Below, one piece after another: positions 19,595 to 32,210 of a stretch of 64,000 nt of DNA. Within the stretch, counting starts at the first letter, position 1, and each line of letters opens with the position of its first letter. Both the position numbers and the translations under genes were made by a program. The notes beneath the pieces are model-generated. The model was not told the DNA's origin, searched no databases, and saw only the letters and a list, made by a program, of their open reading frames with translations. The stretch is from NCBI GenBank assembly GCA_036250225.1, contig JAPZLL010000004.1:1612001-1676000 (forward strand). Direction: 5' to 3'. This DNA is from Cercophora sp. LCS_1 (taxonomy: Eukaryota; Ascomycota; Sordariomycetes; Sordariales; Lasiosphaeriaceae).

Positions 19595-20860
19595 ATGGGC
19601 TCAACACCCCCGCTGCGCATCGCCATCCTCGGCGCCGGCATATCCGGTCTAGCCCTAGCAGCAGGCCTCACCAAGAAACCCCACCTCTCCATCATCGTCT
19701 ACGAATCCGTCCCCGCCCACCGGGACGTCGGCGCCGGCCTAGCCCTGCACCTCAACGCAATCAAAGCCATGACCCTCATCGGCCCCGACGTGCGCGCCGC
19801 GTATTTCGATAAAGCAATCGCCATCTCCTCTGAGGAAGACGAGGAGATTAGTACCAAAGTGATCCTAGCGCATGGACCGCATTCCGGTGAACTTGTTGCT
19901 GAGTTGGGAAAAGCCAAGGGACGGAAGAGCGTCAGTCGGGCGGATTTATTGGAGGGGTTGATGGGCTGTGTTCCGCAGGGTGTAGTTCAGTTTGGGAAGA
20001 GGGTTGTGTGTGTGGAGGAGGTGGGTGAGGGGGTGAGGATTCGGTTTGAAGACGGACAAGAGGAGATGGTGGATTGCGTGATTGGGGCGGATGGGATCCA
20101 TAGTGTGGTCAGAGGGTACGTGTTGGGCGAGGAGCACGAGGCGAGGATGCCCAAGAATCATGACGGGTGGAGGGTGTATCGGACGTTGGTGAGCGTTGAG
20201 GAGGCGAGGGGCATGATTGATGAGGAGTGGACGCGGAGCGTGCCGATTTTGCTGGGGCCGAGGGGCCATGTGAATTGTATCCCGCTGAATAAGGGGACAA
20301 GGTTGAGTGCGGGTGTTGCGGTCCGGGGCGCGGCTGGGGAGGATGGTGGTTTGGATCCGGAGTTGTATAAGGACTATAGCGAGGAGGCGAGGAAGATTGT
20401 GCGGATGGTGGCGAGGGATACCGCTGCCAGCTGGAATGTCGGGGATCATGACCATGCGCCGGTTTACTGCAAGGGCAGGGTGGTGATGATGGGGGATGCG
20501 GCGCACGCATCGTTGCCATTTGCTGGGAATGGAGCTGCGCAGGCACTCGAGGACGCTGCGGTGCTGGATCACTTGTTTGGGAGGGTGAAGAGGGCGTCTC
20601 AGGTCGAGTCGGCATTCAAGGCTTTTGATGCTGTTCGTCGACCTCGATCGCAGGCGGTGGTCAACTTGGCGCGAGCATTCGGGCGGGTCTATGCGTATGC
20701 TGAGGGCGACATGCATGAGAACCCGCAGAAGATGAGAGACTTCTTTGCCGGCGCGGCGGCCTTTACGAACGAGGTCGACCTGAAGAAGCAGAATGATGAT
20801 GCGATGGAGATGTATGAGAGGCTCATGAGGGGGAGGAATAAGGCTCCGAGGTCTTCGTGA
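19595..20860 (+). CDS. FAD-dependent aromatic monooxygenase, salicylate hydroxylase-like
   Basis: Single exon of 421 residues. The N-terminal Rossmann motif GAGISG lies at residues 13-18, the DG motif is seen as GADGIHSVVR, and the second FAD motif appears as GDAAHASLPFAGNGAAQALED. These define group A (PHBH-type) flavoprotein monooxygenases, which hydroxylate or oxidatively decarboxylate aromatic rings using NAD(P)H and O2. It may act on a catabolic substrate such as salicylate or as a tailoring enzyme. The HR-PKS and flavin monooxygenase lie within 12 kb, so it is a candidate member of that cluster. Codon use changes from C-rich at the 5' end to G-rich in the middle. Confidence 0.9.
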   Translation: MGSTPPLRIAILGAGISGLALAAGLTKKPHLSIIVYESVPAHRDVGAGLALHLNAIKAMTLIGPDVRAAYFDKAIAISSEEDEEISTKVILAHGPHSGELVAELGKAKGRKSVSRADLLEGLMGCVPQGVVQFGKRVVCVEEVGEGVRIRFEDGQEEMVDCVIGADGIHSVVRGYVLGEEHEARMPKNHDGWRVYRTLVSVEEARGMIDEEWTRSVPILLGPRGHVNCIPLNKGTRLSAGVAVRGAAGEDGGLDPELYKDYSEEARKIVRMVARDTAASWNVGDHDHAPVYCKGRVVMMGDAAHASLPFAGNGAAQALEDAAVLDHLFGRVKRASQVESAFKAFDAVRRPRSQAVVNLARAFGRVYAYAEGDMHENPQKMRDFFAGAAAFTNEVDLKKQNDDAMEMYERLMRGRNKAPRSS

Positions 20861-21215
20861 GGACTAGAGATCGCGGTAAGATACCGAATAAGGTTAATAT
20901 AATGGGCGCAAGAGTGGTTGGTTCCAGTCCAGAGAGATCATGACCGGCATGCGGTAGTTTCGATCTGTCCATTGCTTGAAGGGTGAACAACCTATGTTGC
21001 AAGCGGTTGCATGGTAATATCCACTGCAGCCAAGCCTCAAACCATCGCCCAAGATATGACCCGGACACCTTGGGCAGATATTACAGCTGCTCTTTCGAGG
21101 TGCGGGAGGTCAGCTGTGCTACAAGTGTCCTTGTCGGCCAACTGCTCGCGTCCTTTAGAAGGATGGCATTCTGCGCACACCGTTGTCCTTCGCCGTCGCC
21201 GCCACATCAACCGTG
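20861..21215. other. intergenic, no gene seen
   Basis: 3' flank of the FAD monooxygenase and presumed promoter of the small secreted protein gene. Confidence 0.5.
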
Positions 21216-21641
21216 ATGTTTCATTCGATCGCCCTCATTGCTCTCGCAACCCTGGGCAGCGCCTTCGGTCCTCTCCAACAACGCTGCACGCCCATAACGG
21301 GCCCAGAGTACTACAAGGGCACAAAGCTTGTGGTTCCCTGTTGGCTCGACCAGTCTCCAACATGCTCGGCTGTTCTTCGAAAAGGAACCGAGATTTTCAT
21401 CGACGCGAAGCACGGCACTGTTGTCGTCTACGGTGTTTTGGACCTATGCATGGAGTTCGTCGCGGAGGAGATCGCTCGGAGCTTGGACGGGCGGAAGACG
21501 TACGGGTGGCTGCAGAACCATGGGACCTTGATGAACGCCGGGGGCGGGACGCTCGTCATCAGCAACATGACCGAGAAGGCGGTGACGCGGTACCAGAGGC
21601 TCGATTATTGGACGTGGCCGAAGCCCATTGCTGCTCCATGA
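21216..21641 (+). CDS. small secreted protein of unknown function
   Basis: 141 residues from the ATG at 21216 (the frame upstream has only a TTG). A signal peptide (about residues 1-17, FHSIALIALATLGSA) precedes a mature chain with four cysteines in the first half, a single N-glycosylation sequon (NMT) and a Trp/Pro-rich end. No family is recognised. It sits between the two monooxygenase genes of the putative polyketide locus, but nothing in its sequence ties it to biosynthesis. Confidence 0.55.
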   Translation: MFHSIALIALATLGSAFGPLQQRCTPITGPEYYKGTKLVVPCWLDQSPTCSAVLRKGTEIFIDAKHGTVVVYGVLDLCMEFVAEEIARSLDGRKTYGWLQNHGTLMNAGGGTLVISNMTEKAVTRYQRLDYWTWPKPIAAP

Positions 21642-21940
21642 TAGGTTGTTAGTGCCGGGAATTGACGCAGGTTTTCCGCGGTTGCCTCCCCGCCCTCTCC
21701 GATCTCCGGTGCGGAGAAGCTTGTCCGGGTCATCCGATCTGCGCTGCCCTGGGCGCGCCTACAGCACAGCATGCACTTGCGTTCGTCGGGCAGCGCATCA
21801 GGCCCGAATCGGAAGGCGGGAGGGGTCGCACCCACCCGCAAAATATGCACCGAGATCCGATGAGGGGGAGTACGAAGAAATAATTGTGACTTGCCTCCAA
21901 CGTTTCCTTCCATCCCAACTCAGAACCCAAAGCTCTGACC

Positions 21941-23896
21941 ATGGCCGAAACAACACCCTCGAGTCAGCGCATCGTACCGGGGTCGTTCGACGTTCGTCCC
22001 TGCCCCTGGCCAGTGTCGTCCGTGCCGAGCGAGTCTGTCGACGTAGCCGGTACTGCCGTGGGCATCATCGCCGCCTTCAACAGCGCACTTGCGAACCGGG
22101 ACTATGGAGCTCTCGCTGACCTCTTTGTTGAGAATGGGTACTGGCGGGACCATGCCGCCTTGTCCTTTGATCTCCGCACATTTCACGGGCGGGGCCAGAT
22201 TCGCACCTTCCTCGAGAAGCAATGCCATCTGACAAATGTCGAGCTGGATTCCTCGTCCGACTTTCGGAAGCCCAACTTGGCGAATTTCAACCCGACGGGC
22301 AAAGTCGACGGCATCTACTTTTACATCACGTTCACCACCAAGCATGGCGCCGGTCGTGGCATTGCCCGGCTAGTCGAGAAGGATTCTGCTTTCAAGATCT
22401 GGACCTTCTTTACCACGCTCGAATCTCTCGGGGATCACCCCGAGGCGAGAGGCGGACAGAGGCCCAACGGCGTTCAGCATGGCGGTAGACCCGGACGCAA
22501 GAACTGGCTCGACAGGAGAAAGGAAGCCCAGGAGGTACTGGATAACGAGCCGGCGGTTCTGATCATCGGTATTATGCCACCCCTTTGTCAATTTACAAGA
22601 GCCATCTAATCGTACGTAGGCGCTGGCCAGAGTGGCCTGACTGTAGCCGCCCGCTTGAAGATGCTCGGAGTACCAACGCTCATGATCGACCGCCACGATG
22701 CCGTCGGTGACAGTTGGCGCAAGCGATACCACCAACTTGTCCTACACGACCCGGTCTGGTACGACCATCTCCCATACTTTCCGTTCCCCGACTTTTGGCC
22801 CATCTTCACACCCAAAGACAAGGTTGCCGACTGGTTCGCCGCCTATGCCGACTTTCTTGAGCTCAATGTCTGGATGAAGTCGGAGCTTGTCTCTGCATCC
22901 TGGGACGGTGCAGTCGGCCAATGGACAGCGACGATCAAGCGAACCCGTCCCGACGGTCAATCTGAGACGCGCACTCTGCGCCCCAAGCACATCATCCAAG
23001 CCACTGGCCACTCCGGGAAGCCATATATTCCCCAAATTCCTGGTATTGACACCTTCCAGGGCACCACCTGCCACTCTTCCGAGTTTCCTGGTGCCCAAGA
23101 GTCGGACGCACCAAGGAAGGCCGTTGTTGTCGGCGCCTGCAACTCTTCCCATGACATTTGCCAAGACTACTTCGAAAAGGGGCACTCCGTCACCATGGTG
23201 CAGCGCTCCACAACCTGCGTGCTAAGCTCCGACGCCGCACTCAGGGTTCACCTCGCTGTTCTCTACGAGGAGAACTCCCCGCCGGTTGAGGACGCAGACA
23301 TTTGTAGGTTCTCTCATTCTGGTTTCCCTTCACATGCACTAACGACCGTAGTCACATGGTCCTTCCCCAGCGCCGTTCTAAAATCCGTCCAAATCTCGCT
23401 TTGTTCCATCCAGCAGCAACACGATGCTGAACTCCTTGCCGGTCTCCGCCGAGCAGGCTTTGGTCTTGACAACGGCCCCGACGAAGGCGGTCTCTTTGCC
23501 AAATACCTGCAACGTGGCGGAGGATATTACATTGATGTTGGCACGTCTCAGCTCATCGCCGATGGCAAGATTGGTGTCAAGCACGGCCAAGAGATCACAG
23601 AGATTCTCCCTAATGGCTTGCGCTTTGCTGATGGAAGCGAGCTTGAAGCTGATGAGATTGTCTTTGCTACCGGCTACGGCAACATGCGGACTCATACCAG
23701 GCAGATCTTTGGAGATGCGGTGGCCGATCAGGTCGGGGATATTTGGGGATGGGACGAAGAGGGCGAGATGCGTGGAATCTGGAAGAAGAGCGGCCACCCT
23801 GGTTTCTGGTTCATGGGAGGGAACATGGCCATGTGTCGGTATTACTCAAGACTTGTGGCGTTGCAGATCAAGGCCAGTCTCGAGAGATTGGACTAA
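21941..23896 (+). CDS. NTF2-like/flavin-containing monooxygenase fusion
   Basis: Exons 21941-22568, 22620-23303 and 23352-23896 give 618 residues. Residues 1-150 form an NTF2/SnoaL-like domain (AAFNSALANRDYGALADLF...). The FMO domain follows, with a FAD motif VLIIGAGQSG that is split by intron 1, an NADPH motif AVVVGACNSS and a terminal FATGY. Intron 2 is only 48 nt (23304-23351) and divisible by three, so retaining it would add 16 residues without a frameshift. Such proteins perform N-, S- or Baeyer-Villiger-type oxidations. The gene is convergent with the HR-PKS, 504 bp away, so a tailoring role is a reasonable inference. Confidence 0.9.
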
Positions 23897-24400
23897 GGCC
23901 TTGGCTTAAAGCATCCTGGACTCGACAAGCAGCGCGATGCTGCTCGTAGAAAAGCGATCCAATATTTAAAGCTATGATAGACAGAGAGAGATTCAGGACA
24001 TCGAAGAATCCATCTGATCAAGTCGTTGATGTTACTCCAACGCATAACTTGCAATGCTATGGTGACATGTCCTCAAGGTGTCCGGAATATCGATGTCGTT
24101 CGCCTAGAGTAAGGTTTTGACTGCAGGGGCTCAGCCCTCCAGATACTGTGCACGCCGAACCTCCCAGCCCATTTTCGTCCTCTTGGTTCATCAAAATTCA
24201 TGACGTGCCCGACAGAGGTGAATATAGGCAACATCAATCACGAAAGGATTATCCAGGACTAAAAACTATGTTTCTATTCCGTGCTAAAGTAAGCTACCAA
24301 ATAGTCCAACAGAGCGGCCAGTTCGACGTTTTAGGGAGAGCGACCCGACTTCCGACACGGATAGTATACATTAGGAGGGAGGTTCAGACATGGCATCCGC
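23897..24400. other. convergent intergenic region
   Basis: The 3' ends of the flavin monooxygenase and HR-PKS genes face each other here. No open frame of note. Confidence 0.55.
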
Positions 24401-27400
24401 CTAGTTTTCGATCACCCCGTCCATCTCAACATTCTCGGGCTCGGTCGTGGCAGGCGTGACATCCGTTGCGACACTAGATGCTCCGGTAGAAGATGCCTGC
24501 TCCTCGCCATCCAAGCCCATAGACATCATCTTGGCTTGGGTGACTCTTCCTTCCACGATTCGCTCCGCAATCTCATCACACACTGTGTCGCTGATTAGTA
24601 ACAAAAACTTGAGGTAAACAAAGATAGAGACACTTACACTTCGAGATACGAGAGGCACCAAGAATCTTCATAACTGCGACGTCCAGTGCAACGTTCTTCC
24701 AGATCCACGAACGAATGTCGACCGCGATCAGCGAGTCCACACCAAGCATTGCCAAACTGTCATCTCCAGACACAGCGCCTTTGGGTATCTTCAAAACCTC
24801 TTCCAAGTGGCTGATAAGTTCGTCGACAAGAACCGACTGGATCTTCGACTGGCTCTCGATCCCAGAGATGGAATCTTTCAAGCTCTTCTTCGTCTCGGCA
24901 CCCACCGCAGCGGACTTTTCGTCGTCATCAATGGCCCTGAAGTGAGAGAACCTCGGGTCACTGTGCCAGGGCAGAGTTGGGTGGCTAAAGCGACGCAGGC
25001 CAGTAGTAATGTCGTTGATCTGCCCTGGAATCGGCTTACCAGCGGCGATAGCTTCGATGAACATGTGGTGAATGTCGCGCTCCGAGATTGGGGGGTATCC
25101 TTCACGCTCGAGGTTGTCATAGAGGTTCTCCTTCTCACGATGCAGGAAGCCAAGACCGTATATGACGCCGATGTTGAGAACCGAAGCCGCCAATCCTCTG
25201 TGCCGACGGGATGCTGCCAGGCCATTCATGTACATGTTGGCAGCCGCGTAGTTAGATTGGCCTGCATGTCCGCCAATCGCTGCGAAGGACGACGTCATGA
25301 TGAAGAACTCCAGGTTATCTGAGTAAAAGACGGTGTCCAAGTTCTTTGATCCGATGGTTTTGGGGGCCATGACACGATGCCAAGTCTCCAACGACATCTC
25401 AGAGAAAACGCCGTCGTCCAAAACCATGGCGCCGTTGACAATGCCGCCAACGGCAGGTACTCCATCCTCGAGCTTCTTCTTGAACGCCTTGACACGGCTG
25501 AGGTTGGTCACGTCGAGCGCCTCAAACCGGACATCGATGCCGGCCGCAAGCATTTCCTGCTGCCAGAAGGGGCGTTCAGTCGGGGGGCTTCTGCTCGCCA
25601 AAACGATGTGGCGAGCACCATTCTCGACAAAAAGCTTGCATAGACTCTGTCCAAAGTCCCGCGTGATTCCAACCAGGACGTATGTCTTGTGAGGGCTCAG
25701 CATGTTGGTCCCAACCCACGGTTTGACCAAATGGGGAATAGACCTCTGAGCTTTCCAGTCCACGAGTTGAAACAAGGGTCCAGGCTGTGGGCTGTTCAAG
25801 AGGTCGGGGACACTGAATATTTGGGAGAAGACGGAGGAACGCCAATCCGTGGGCTCGAAAGTGCTGGACTTGGAAAGGGCAAGCCCAACAGCCTCGTGCC
25901 ACAATGTCTCAATAAGGTCTTGGTCATTTGGCTCGATTCGGCATCCAGACTTTAGTAACGCGTGGATAGGGTTGTAGTTCGAGTCCTTGGGGAGCGTATT
26001 AACGAGCAGCTCGGAAAGCGTGTCAGACTCCGGCAGCAGATTGAAAACCCAAGCGCCTCCAGGGGGGTACAAAGCCTTCACGTCTCTTGCCGATGACTTT
26101 GGATGAATAAAAACCATTCCTGGGGTCAGGGCACATCGCCGTTTATCCGTCGAGCAAATCCGGAGCCAAATCCCACGCTGGACAAGGATATCCTTGACGC
26201 ATTCTTGGAAAATGGGATCAGGCTGAACCAGCAAGACCGGCTTCTCCTCAACAATGTCCGCGATTGCGAGAGCAGCAAGATAACGGACGAGAAGGCCGAC
26301 GAATAAAGGCTTGTTGGGCGGTTCCTTCGTAACCGTCGTGACGAAATGAGGTGTTGGCGACACGTACGAGGCGCTGGACACGGAAAGGGCAACTTGGAGT
26401 CTACCCGAGAAGGTGTTGCGGCCAAGGCAGATGTACGCCGAGAACGCCCGTCCGAAGTACAGAGGCTCAGCGGTGCTGCAGTGAACACGCAACATTGAAG
26501 TGTCAGGCTCGGCAGCGGCCTCAAGATCGATGTGTTCCACTTCGGAAGTGTACTCTGTCGAGCCATCCTCTAGTTCGGCCGGGAAGATTTCGACCCGGCA
26601 CTCTAGTGTGTTGACGGTGTTTGTGACTAGTCGGCGAATTGAGTTGATTCGCTGAATGCCATCCTTCCAGGGTACCACACGAGGGACCAGAAAACGGCCG
26701 TTTTCGACATAGATCTCTGGCTCGTGGACCCACAGCGGATTGGAACCATGCGAGTCCGCGGAACGGGCCCAGATTGTGAGGCGAGCGAACGTATCGGTGA
26801 CTGCCTTGAATGCCGTATATGTCTCAGTAGATTCGAGATCCAGGACCTGAAGTGTCAAGCCAGGCGTCTCCGCCGCCAGCGTTCGGGTGAATCCCAGTGA
26901 TGCAGCGTTGTCGGGATTAAGAACCCTGGCGTTGACAGTGACCCAAAGGATCAGTATCTGCGGCCGCAAGAGTTTGCGCAGTTTGTCCATCCGTACTTTT
27001 GTCATGGTTGCTAAAACTGGCTCGTCCAGGTCGCTGAGCAGGATGATTGCAGAGCAGCCAGTCAAGTGGCCGTCGTCAACGCAGTCGAGCGTTTCGAATG
27101 CCGTGAGAGTCCCACAACGCGAAGAAAGGCGCTGGATAACTTCCGCCGCTATGAGAGACGCCGGCAGTTGCCTTCCGCCAATGACCAGGAGCCGTTCTGT
27201 GAGATGAGATTCGATATGGGCGAAAGGATGAAGTAGACGTTGCTTGAAATGGGACTCCGATTGGCGGACAGTGACGGAGAATCCTGGATGAAATGCTTGA
27301 CCTGAGATTGCAACACCGTTACTGAAACCACTCTTGTCGAGGATCGAAGACCAATCGGCCGGCGAAGACAGACCATCGTCTGCTGAATTGCATCGTGCGC

Positions 27401-30400
27401 AGCGGCGAATACGAGTTTTGAGTGGACTGCGGGAAATATCGATGAGAATGAGGAACCCACCAGGGCGCATGAGCTGCCTGATTCTGTCGACGGCACGGGA
27501 TGCGGTCGTGCTGCCACCTGCCAAGGCCGATTGCGAGAGAACAACCAAGTCGTATTGCTGGTCTGCAGGGCTGTTGAAGACATCTCCTTCCAGGTCAATC
27601 CGCGTGGCTTTGACCCTCTTCAGCAAAGGGGCAACAAGAGCCAAGCGCTTGGCAAGGTTTACCTCAGGTTCAAACCCAACGGTGAAGGCTGAGAAGGACT
27701 CACCAAGCCCTTGCAGAATGTGCTCTGTTAAGCCAGCGTCCGGATCAGTGAAGCCTAGGACGTTCATGCGAGAGTATTTGTGCGCAACCTGCCGAACGAT
27801 ACGAGAAATTTGGTTCTGAAAGTAAACCAGCTCGCGCGCCTCCTCGATGACGGTTGAAAGCATTCCAGGAAGGACGTCGGGGAGGTTTTCGCCAAGACGA
27901 CGAATGAACTCCAAGGCGTGAAAATACGGAGACGCGGCGACGAAGTCTTCCAGAGACTCAGCAGTTTCTGTGGGCCAGTCCTTGGCGACGAGAGTCGATT
28001 CCAGCGGCCACCCGGGGGCCGGGAGGAAGCGGCACGAGGAAAGGCAAACACGCTTGGTGGTGGCGTTACTGATGAAATACGAAGCGACTCGCTCGCAGCT
28101 CTCAATCAACATAGGGTTGGGGTGCCCAAGATCTTCCAGTTGGCCGGAAACAATCTCATCTTCGGGATCGACGTCAGTGATGGTTGTCAAGTACAGCTCG
28201 TAATCATCCGCTGGTTTGGTGGAACCGAACGATCTGACGCACATCCCTTCAACCTGGACTTCCATCTGGCCTCTTGCGTTGTAGATGTTGACCTCGGCCG
28301 TGAAGGAAGCTGTATTGTGTCGGGAATATGGCGTTGCCTTGGTAAGGTACGTGTCGACACCGAGTATATCCTCGGGAGTCTCGGGCTCGTAGGTGGCCAG
28401 GTTGAACCGGATTCGGTCGATTTGATCCGGGAGGAACGAAGTCCAAATCGCACTGACAAGGGATGAGAGGTTAGACTTCGAGGGAAAACAAAAAGAGATC
28501 GTAGAGCAACTTACCCATCTCCGGGTGAAGAGACCGAAACAAACGCCGTCTGGAGGCAGCTATCAAGCGTTGCAGGGCTGATTCTCAATTGGGTCTTGTC
28601 CTCAGAATGGACCCGCTTGAGTTTCGCAGATCCGAAGGCAAACCGTCTATCGATATCGAGAAGACTTCGGAATGGGCCCGTGTACTTCAGTCCGGTGCCA
28701 TCCATCATGCGATAAAATGCATCGGGGTTCGCTTTGAGGGTTTCGGCCCTATACCTGGGCCGGCTGGGTAGAGCATCAGGCGTGGGCTCATCCAAATGGA
28801 TGCGCAGTTTGCCAAGAAAGTTTTTCGTCATCGTGGTCCTTCCATCGGCGACGGCAGATGCAAGGACGAAGGTACCCTCGATTTGATGCTCTCGGGACTG
28901 CCGGTCAAGTAAGAGAGTGAACAATACCTCGACGCCGTGAGCGTCCTTTTCTTCGAGAATAAGACCGCTTGGAAAAGCCAGATCTTCCAATTCCACAACG
29001 GAGGCTTTACGACCAGCCAATGCCACACGGGCAGCGTCGAGTGCCATGACGAGATATGCAGACGCTGGGAGCAACGCATATCCCTGGAAACGGTGACCGC
29101 GGGCCCAGGGCAACTTGTCGAGTTTGAGGACGTTCCGCCAACGAAGAATGAACTGATTGTCATCGCGAGTACGCTTGCCGAGCAACTCATGGGGGGCGTC
29201 CGATGAGAAATGAAACTGCCTGGAAATACGAGACTCCCGGTAGTGCACTTGAGAATGGTCCCAGGGATAAAATGGGATATCGTCGAGACGGGAACGTGCG
29301 AGATGAGGCTGCACAGAGCCGTGAACGAACCGGCGGATCTGCGTTGAATAGGATGCAAAATGAGTCCACATCCAACCCAGAAATTTAGAGAAGGCGACAC
29401 GGTCATCGAGATTTCTATAGAGAACGCCAGAATACGGGATGAAATCACCGGTCTTGGCTCGGATCGTCTCCAGTGAGGGGCTTCTCAGGACCGGGTGAGG
29501 CCCTACTTCAATAGCGCAGTCGTACGATCCCATGGAAAGTGCCGAGTTCACAGCTTCGTAGAATAGAACGGGCTTAACCATGTTGGCAGTCCAGTACGAG
29601 ACCGGGACATCCTCTGCGTGGATGTCTCCGGTTACACTCGAAATCCAGGTAGCACTGTCTTTGCGAGCAGGCAAAGGTGCAAGGCCGCATTTGTCCAGCG
29701 CCTCGGTGTACTTGACTGCTGGAAGATCCATGTGCGGAGAGTGGTATGCCGTGTCAACGCCTAGGAGCTTAACGTACGTCTTGCGGGCAGTCAACTCTTT
29801 CTCGAGGCTGTGGATGACGTCGGCGTCGCCGGAAAGCGTGACAAGGCCGGGTGAGTTGCTCGCCGCGACGCATATGCTGCAGCTATATTTCCGTTGCGAG
29901 CACAACTCTGCAGCCGCCTCCTTGGACATCGCGGCAGCAAGCATCGCGCCTTTCGCTCCGCCTGCTCCGGCGGCAAGGTGAGCATACATGCCACGGTACT
30001 GTAAATACATTAGCAAACTGAATTGGACCAGTCGAGAAGAAGAACAAAAGGCGGGCACTTACGTAGGAAATGAGAATCGCATCACGAGCGCTGAGTCTGC
30101 CTGCTGCGTATGCAGCCGCAATCTCGCCAGAAGAGTGACCGACAACGGCAGAGAATACGACACCCAAACTTTGTAGGAGATCGATAAGGGCGATCTGAAC
30201 CGCGGTAGAGACGGGCTGGGAGATAGCCGCCCGTTGAACTCTGGACAATCCAGCCTCGGCGAGAATTTCTTGCTCAAGGGACCACCCGGGTGGATGGGGC
30301 AAGGCCAGGAGAATTTTATCAAGGGCTCGAATGGTGTCGCTGTAGATCTTGCTAGATAGCAATAGGCCCCTGGACATAGTGGCCCACTGTGCACCTTGGC

Positions 30401-32210
30401 CGGTGAAGATTCCGAGAATTCGAGGCCGCTCGTCTGCTGGACGTGCTCGGATACCGACTGCAACTGGCGAGGGCCCAGCAGCCTGGTCGAGGGTTTCGTT
30501 CAGGCTGTCGATGACATGCTTTGTCGACGCGCCAGAAACCACATATCTGAAAGGAAAGGCAGTGCGACGGGCATAGGTGTGCCAGGCAACGTCTTCAAGG
30601 TGCGAGCTCTGACGGCGGCTGAGATAGTCGCGGTAATGTCGAATCACTGCGACGAGAGACTTCTGAGAGTTGGCTGACAAAACAAGGGGCAAGTTGACCC
30701 GGCCGTCTGGCACAAAACCGGCGTGGGGAAGAAACGGCGCGATCTTCAGGTCTGTATCGAAACGCTTGGCAACGTCATTGTGGACTGCTGGAATGTATTG
30801 CTCAACAATGGCGTGCGAGTTGGTGCCGCCGAAACCAAACGAATTGACACTTGCGCGCTTGGGTTGGCCGCTATGAACATGTGGCCAGGCCACTGCTTTT
30901 GTCGGAACGAAGAGGTTGGCGCAATACTGTGCAACATCGGGATTGATTTTGTTGAGGTGAAGGTTAGGTGGGACTAAAGAGTGCTTCATGGATTGCACCA
31001 CTTTCATCAAGCCAGCCAATCCGGCGGCGCCCTCGGTGTGACCAATCACAGTCTTGACAGATCCAACAAGAATCTTGGCACCCGTTATGCATGCATCCGG
31101 GGTTCCGGGTCTGGAGCCGTGCGGCTTGGCCCAGAGACCAGGGTGGGAGCCAACGACATCCGACGCCACGCTGTCAGCATACCGACCAAAGAACGCGTCT
31201 TCGATGGCGCGTGCCTCGTTGGGGTCGCCCGCGCTTGTGCCTGTGCCATGGGCTTCGAAATACTGGCAGCGGTCTTCGGCATTCCTGGAATCGAGCCCAG
31301 CGCGCAGGTAGGTGTCGCGAATCAACGCTGACTGGGCAGCCCAATTCGGCATGGTGATGCCTTTACTGCGGCCGTCAGAGTTCACACCGGTTTCGCGGAT
31401 TATGGCTTCAATTCGGTCTCCATCAGCGAGCGCTCTGCTCAACGGCTTGACAAACATGGCCGCGACGCCTTCGCCACGCGCATAACCGTTAGCGCTGGCG
31501 TCCCACATTCGACATTGGCCGGTGGGGCTCAGCATGTGCAGGTTCGACTCGACAACGAACTGCTCAGGGGTGATGATAAGGTTGGCACCCGTGACACAAG
31601 CCATCTCGCACTCGCCGGAGCGCAGGCTGAGAACCGCCTGGTGTAAAGCAACCAGACTGGAAGAGCAGGCGGTGTCAATGGTCATGGAGGGACCGTTGAA
31701 GTTGAAAAAGTACGAAACGCGGTTGGAGATGATTGATCGAGCGTTGCCCGTCGCGTAGTACTGACTGGTGGAAAGGTCGTCACGCTGGGAAAGGGTGTCG
31801 TAGTCGGCAGTCATGAGGCCCGTGTAGACCGCCACCTTCTTGCCGGAGTACTGCTGCAGGGTGTAGCCGGCGGATTCCATGGCTTCGTAAACAACCTCGA
31901 GGAGCATGCGATGCTGGGGGTCGATTGCCTCGGTCTCCTTCGGGGTGATGTTGAAGAAGGTTGCATCGAAAACGCGATGGTCTTGCTCGAGGAAGTACCC
32001 CTTGGAAGAGTTCGTCGTGCCGTGGTATTCGCCATCTGGGTGGTAGAAGGCGTTGATGTTGAAGCGCTCATTGGGAATATCGCGGGTGAGATCGGCTGGA
32101 TCTTGAAGGATGCGCCAAAGCTTGGAAGGGGTCGTCGCGCCGCCAGCAAAACGACAACCGCTGCCAACAATGGCAATAGGTTCGGAGTGGGGGTATTTGT
32201 ACGTCGCCAT
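24401..32210 (-). CDS. highly reducing polyketide synthase (KS-AT-DH-degenerate MT-ER remnant-KR-ACP)
   Basis: Exons 32210-30063, 29998-28515, 28452-24638 and 24582-24401 give 2,542 residues. KS: Cys182 in DTACSSS, His321 in EAHGTGT, His391 in IGHTEG. AT: GHSSG with Ser694. DH: His1018 in GHRFQGYALLP and Asp1195 in LDSCLQ. C-methyltransferase region: the SAM motif expected as LEIGAGTGG reads LGFTDPDAG (about 1443-1452), so it is probably inactive. A stretch like the non-functional ER of LovB-type enzymes (RVHCSTAEPLYFG...) follows, without a complete ER or its NADPH site. KR: nucleotide motif VGITRDFG, Ser in TSSFAA and Tyr in QSNYAAAN. ACP: GVDSL with Ser near 2451. A 65-residue acidic tail and no thioesterase follow. 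It should make a reduced polyene-type chain with an external ER if full reduction occurs. Confidence 0.95.

Noticed and set aside
19946..20716. 256-codon minus-strand His/Pro-rich frame
   Set aside because: Shadow of the G-rich third positions of the FAD monooxygenase on the opposite strand.
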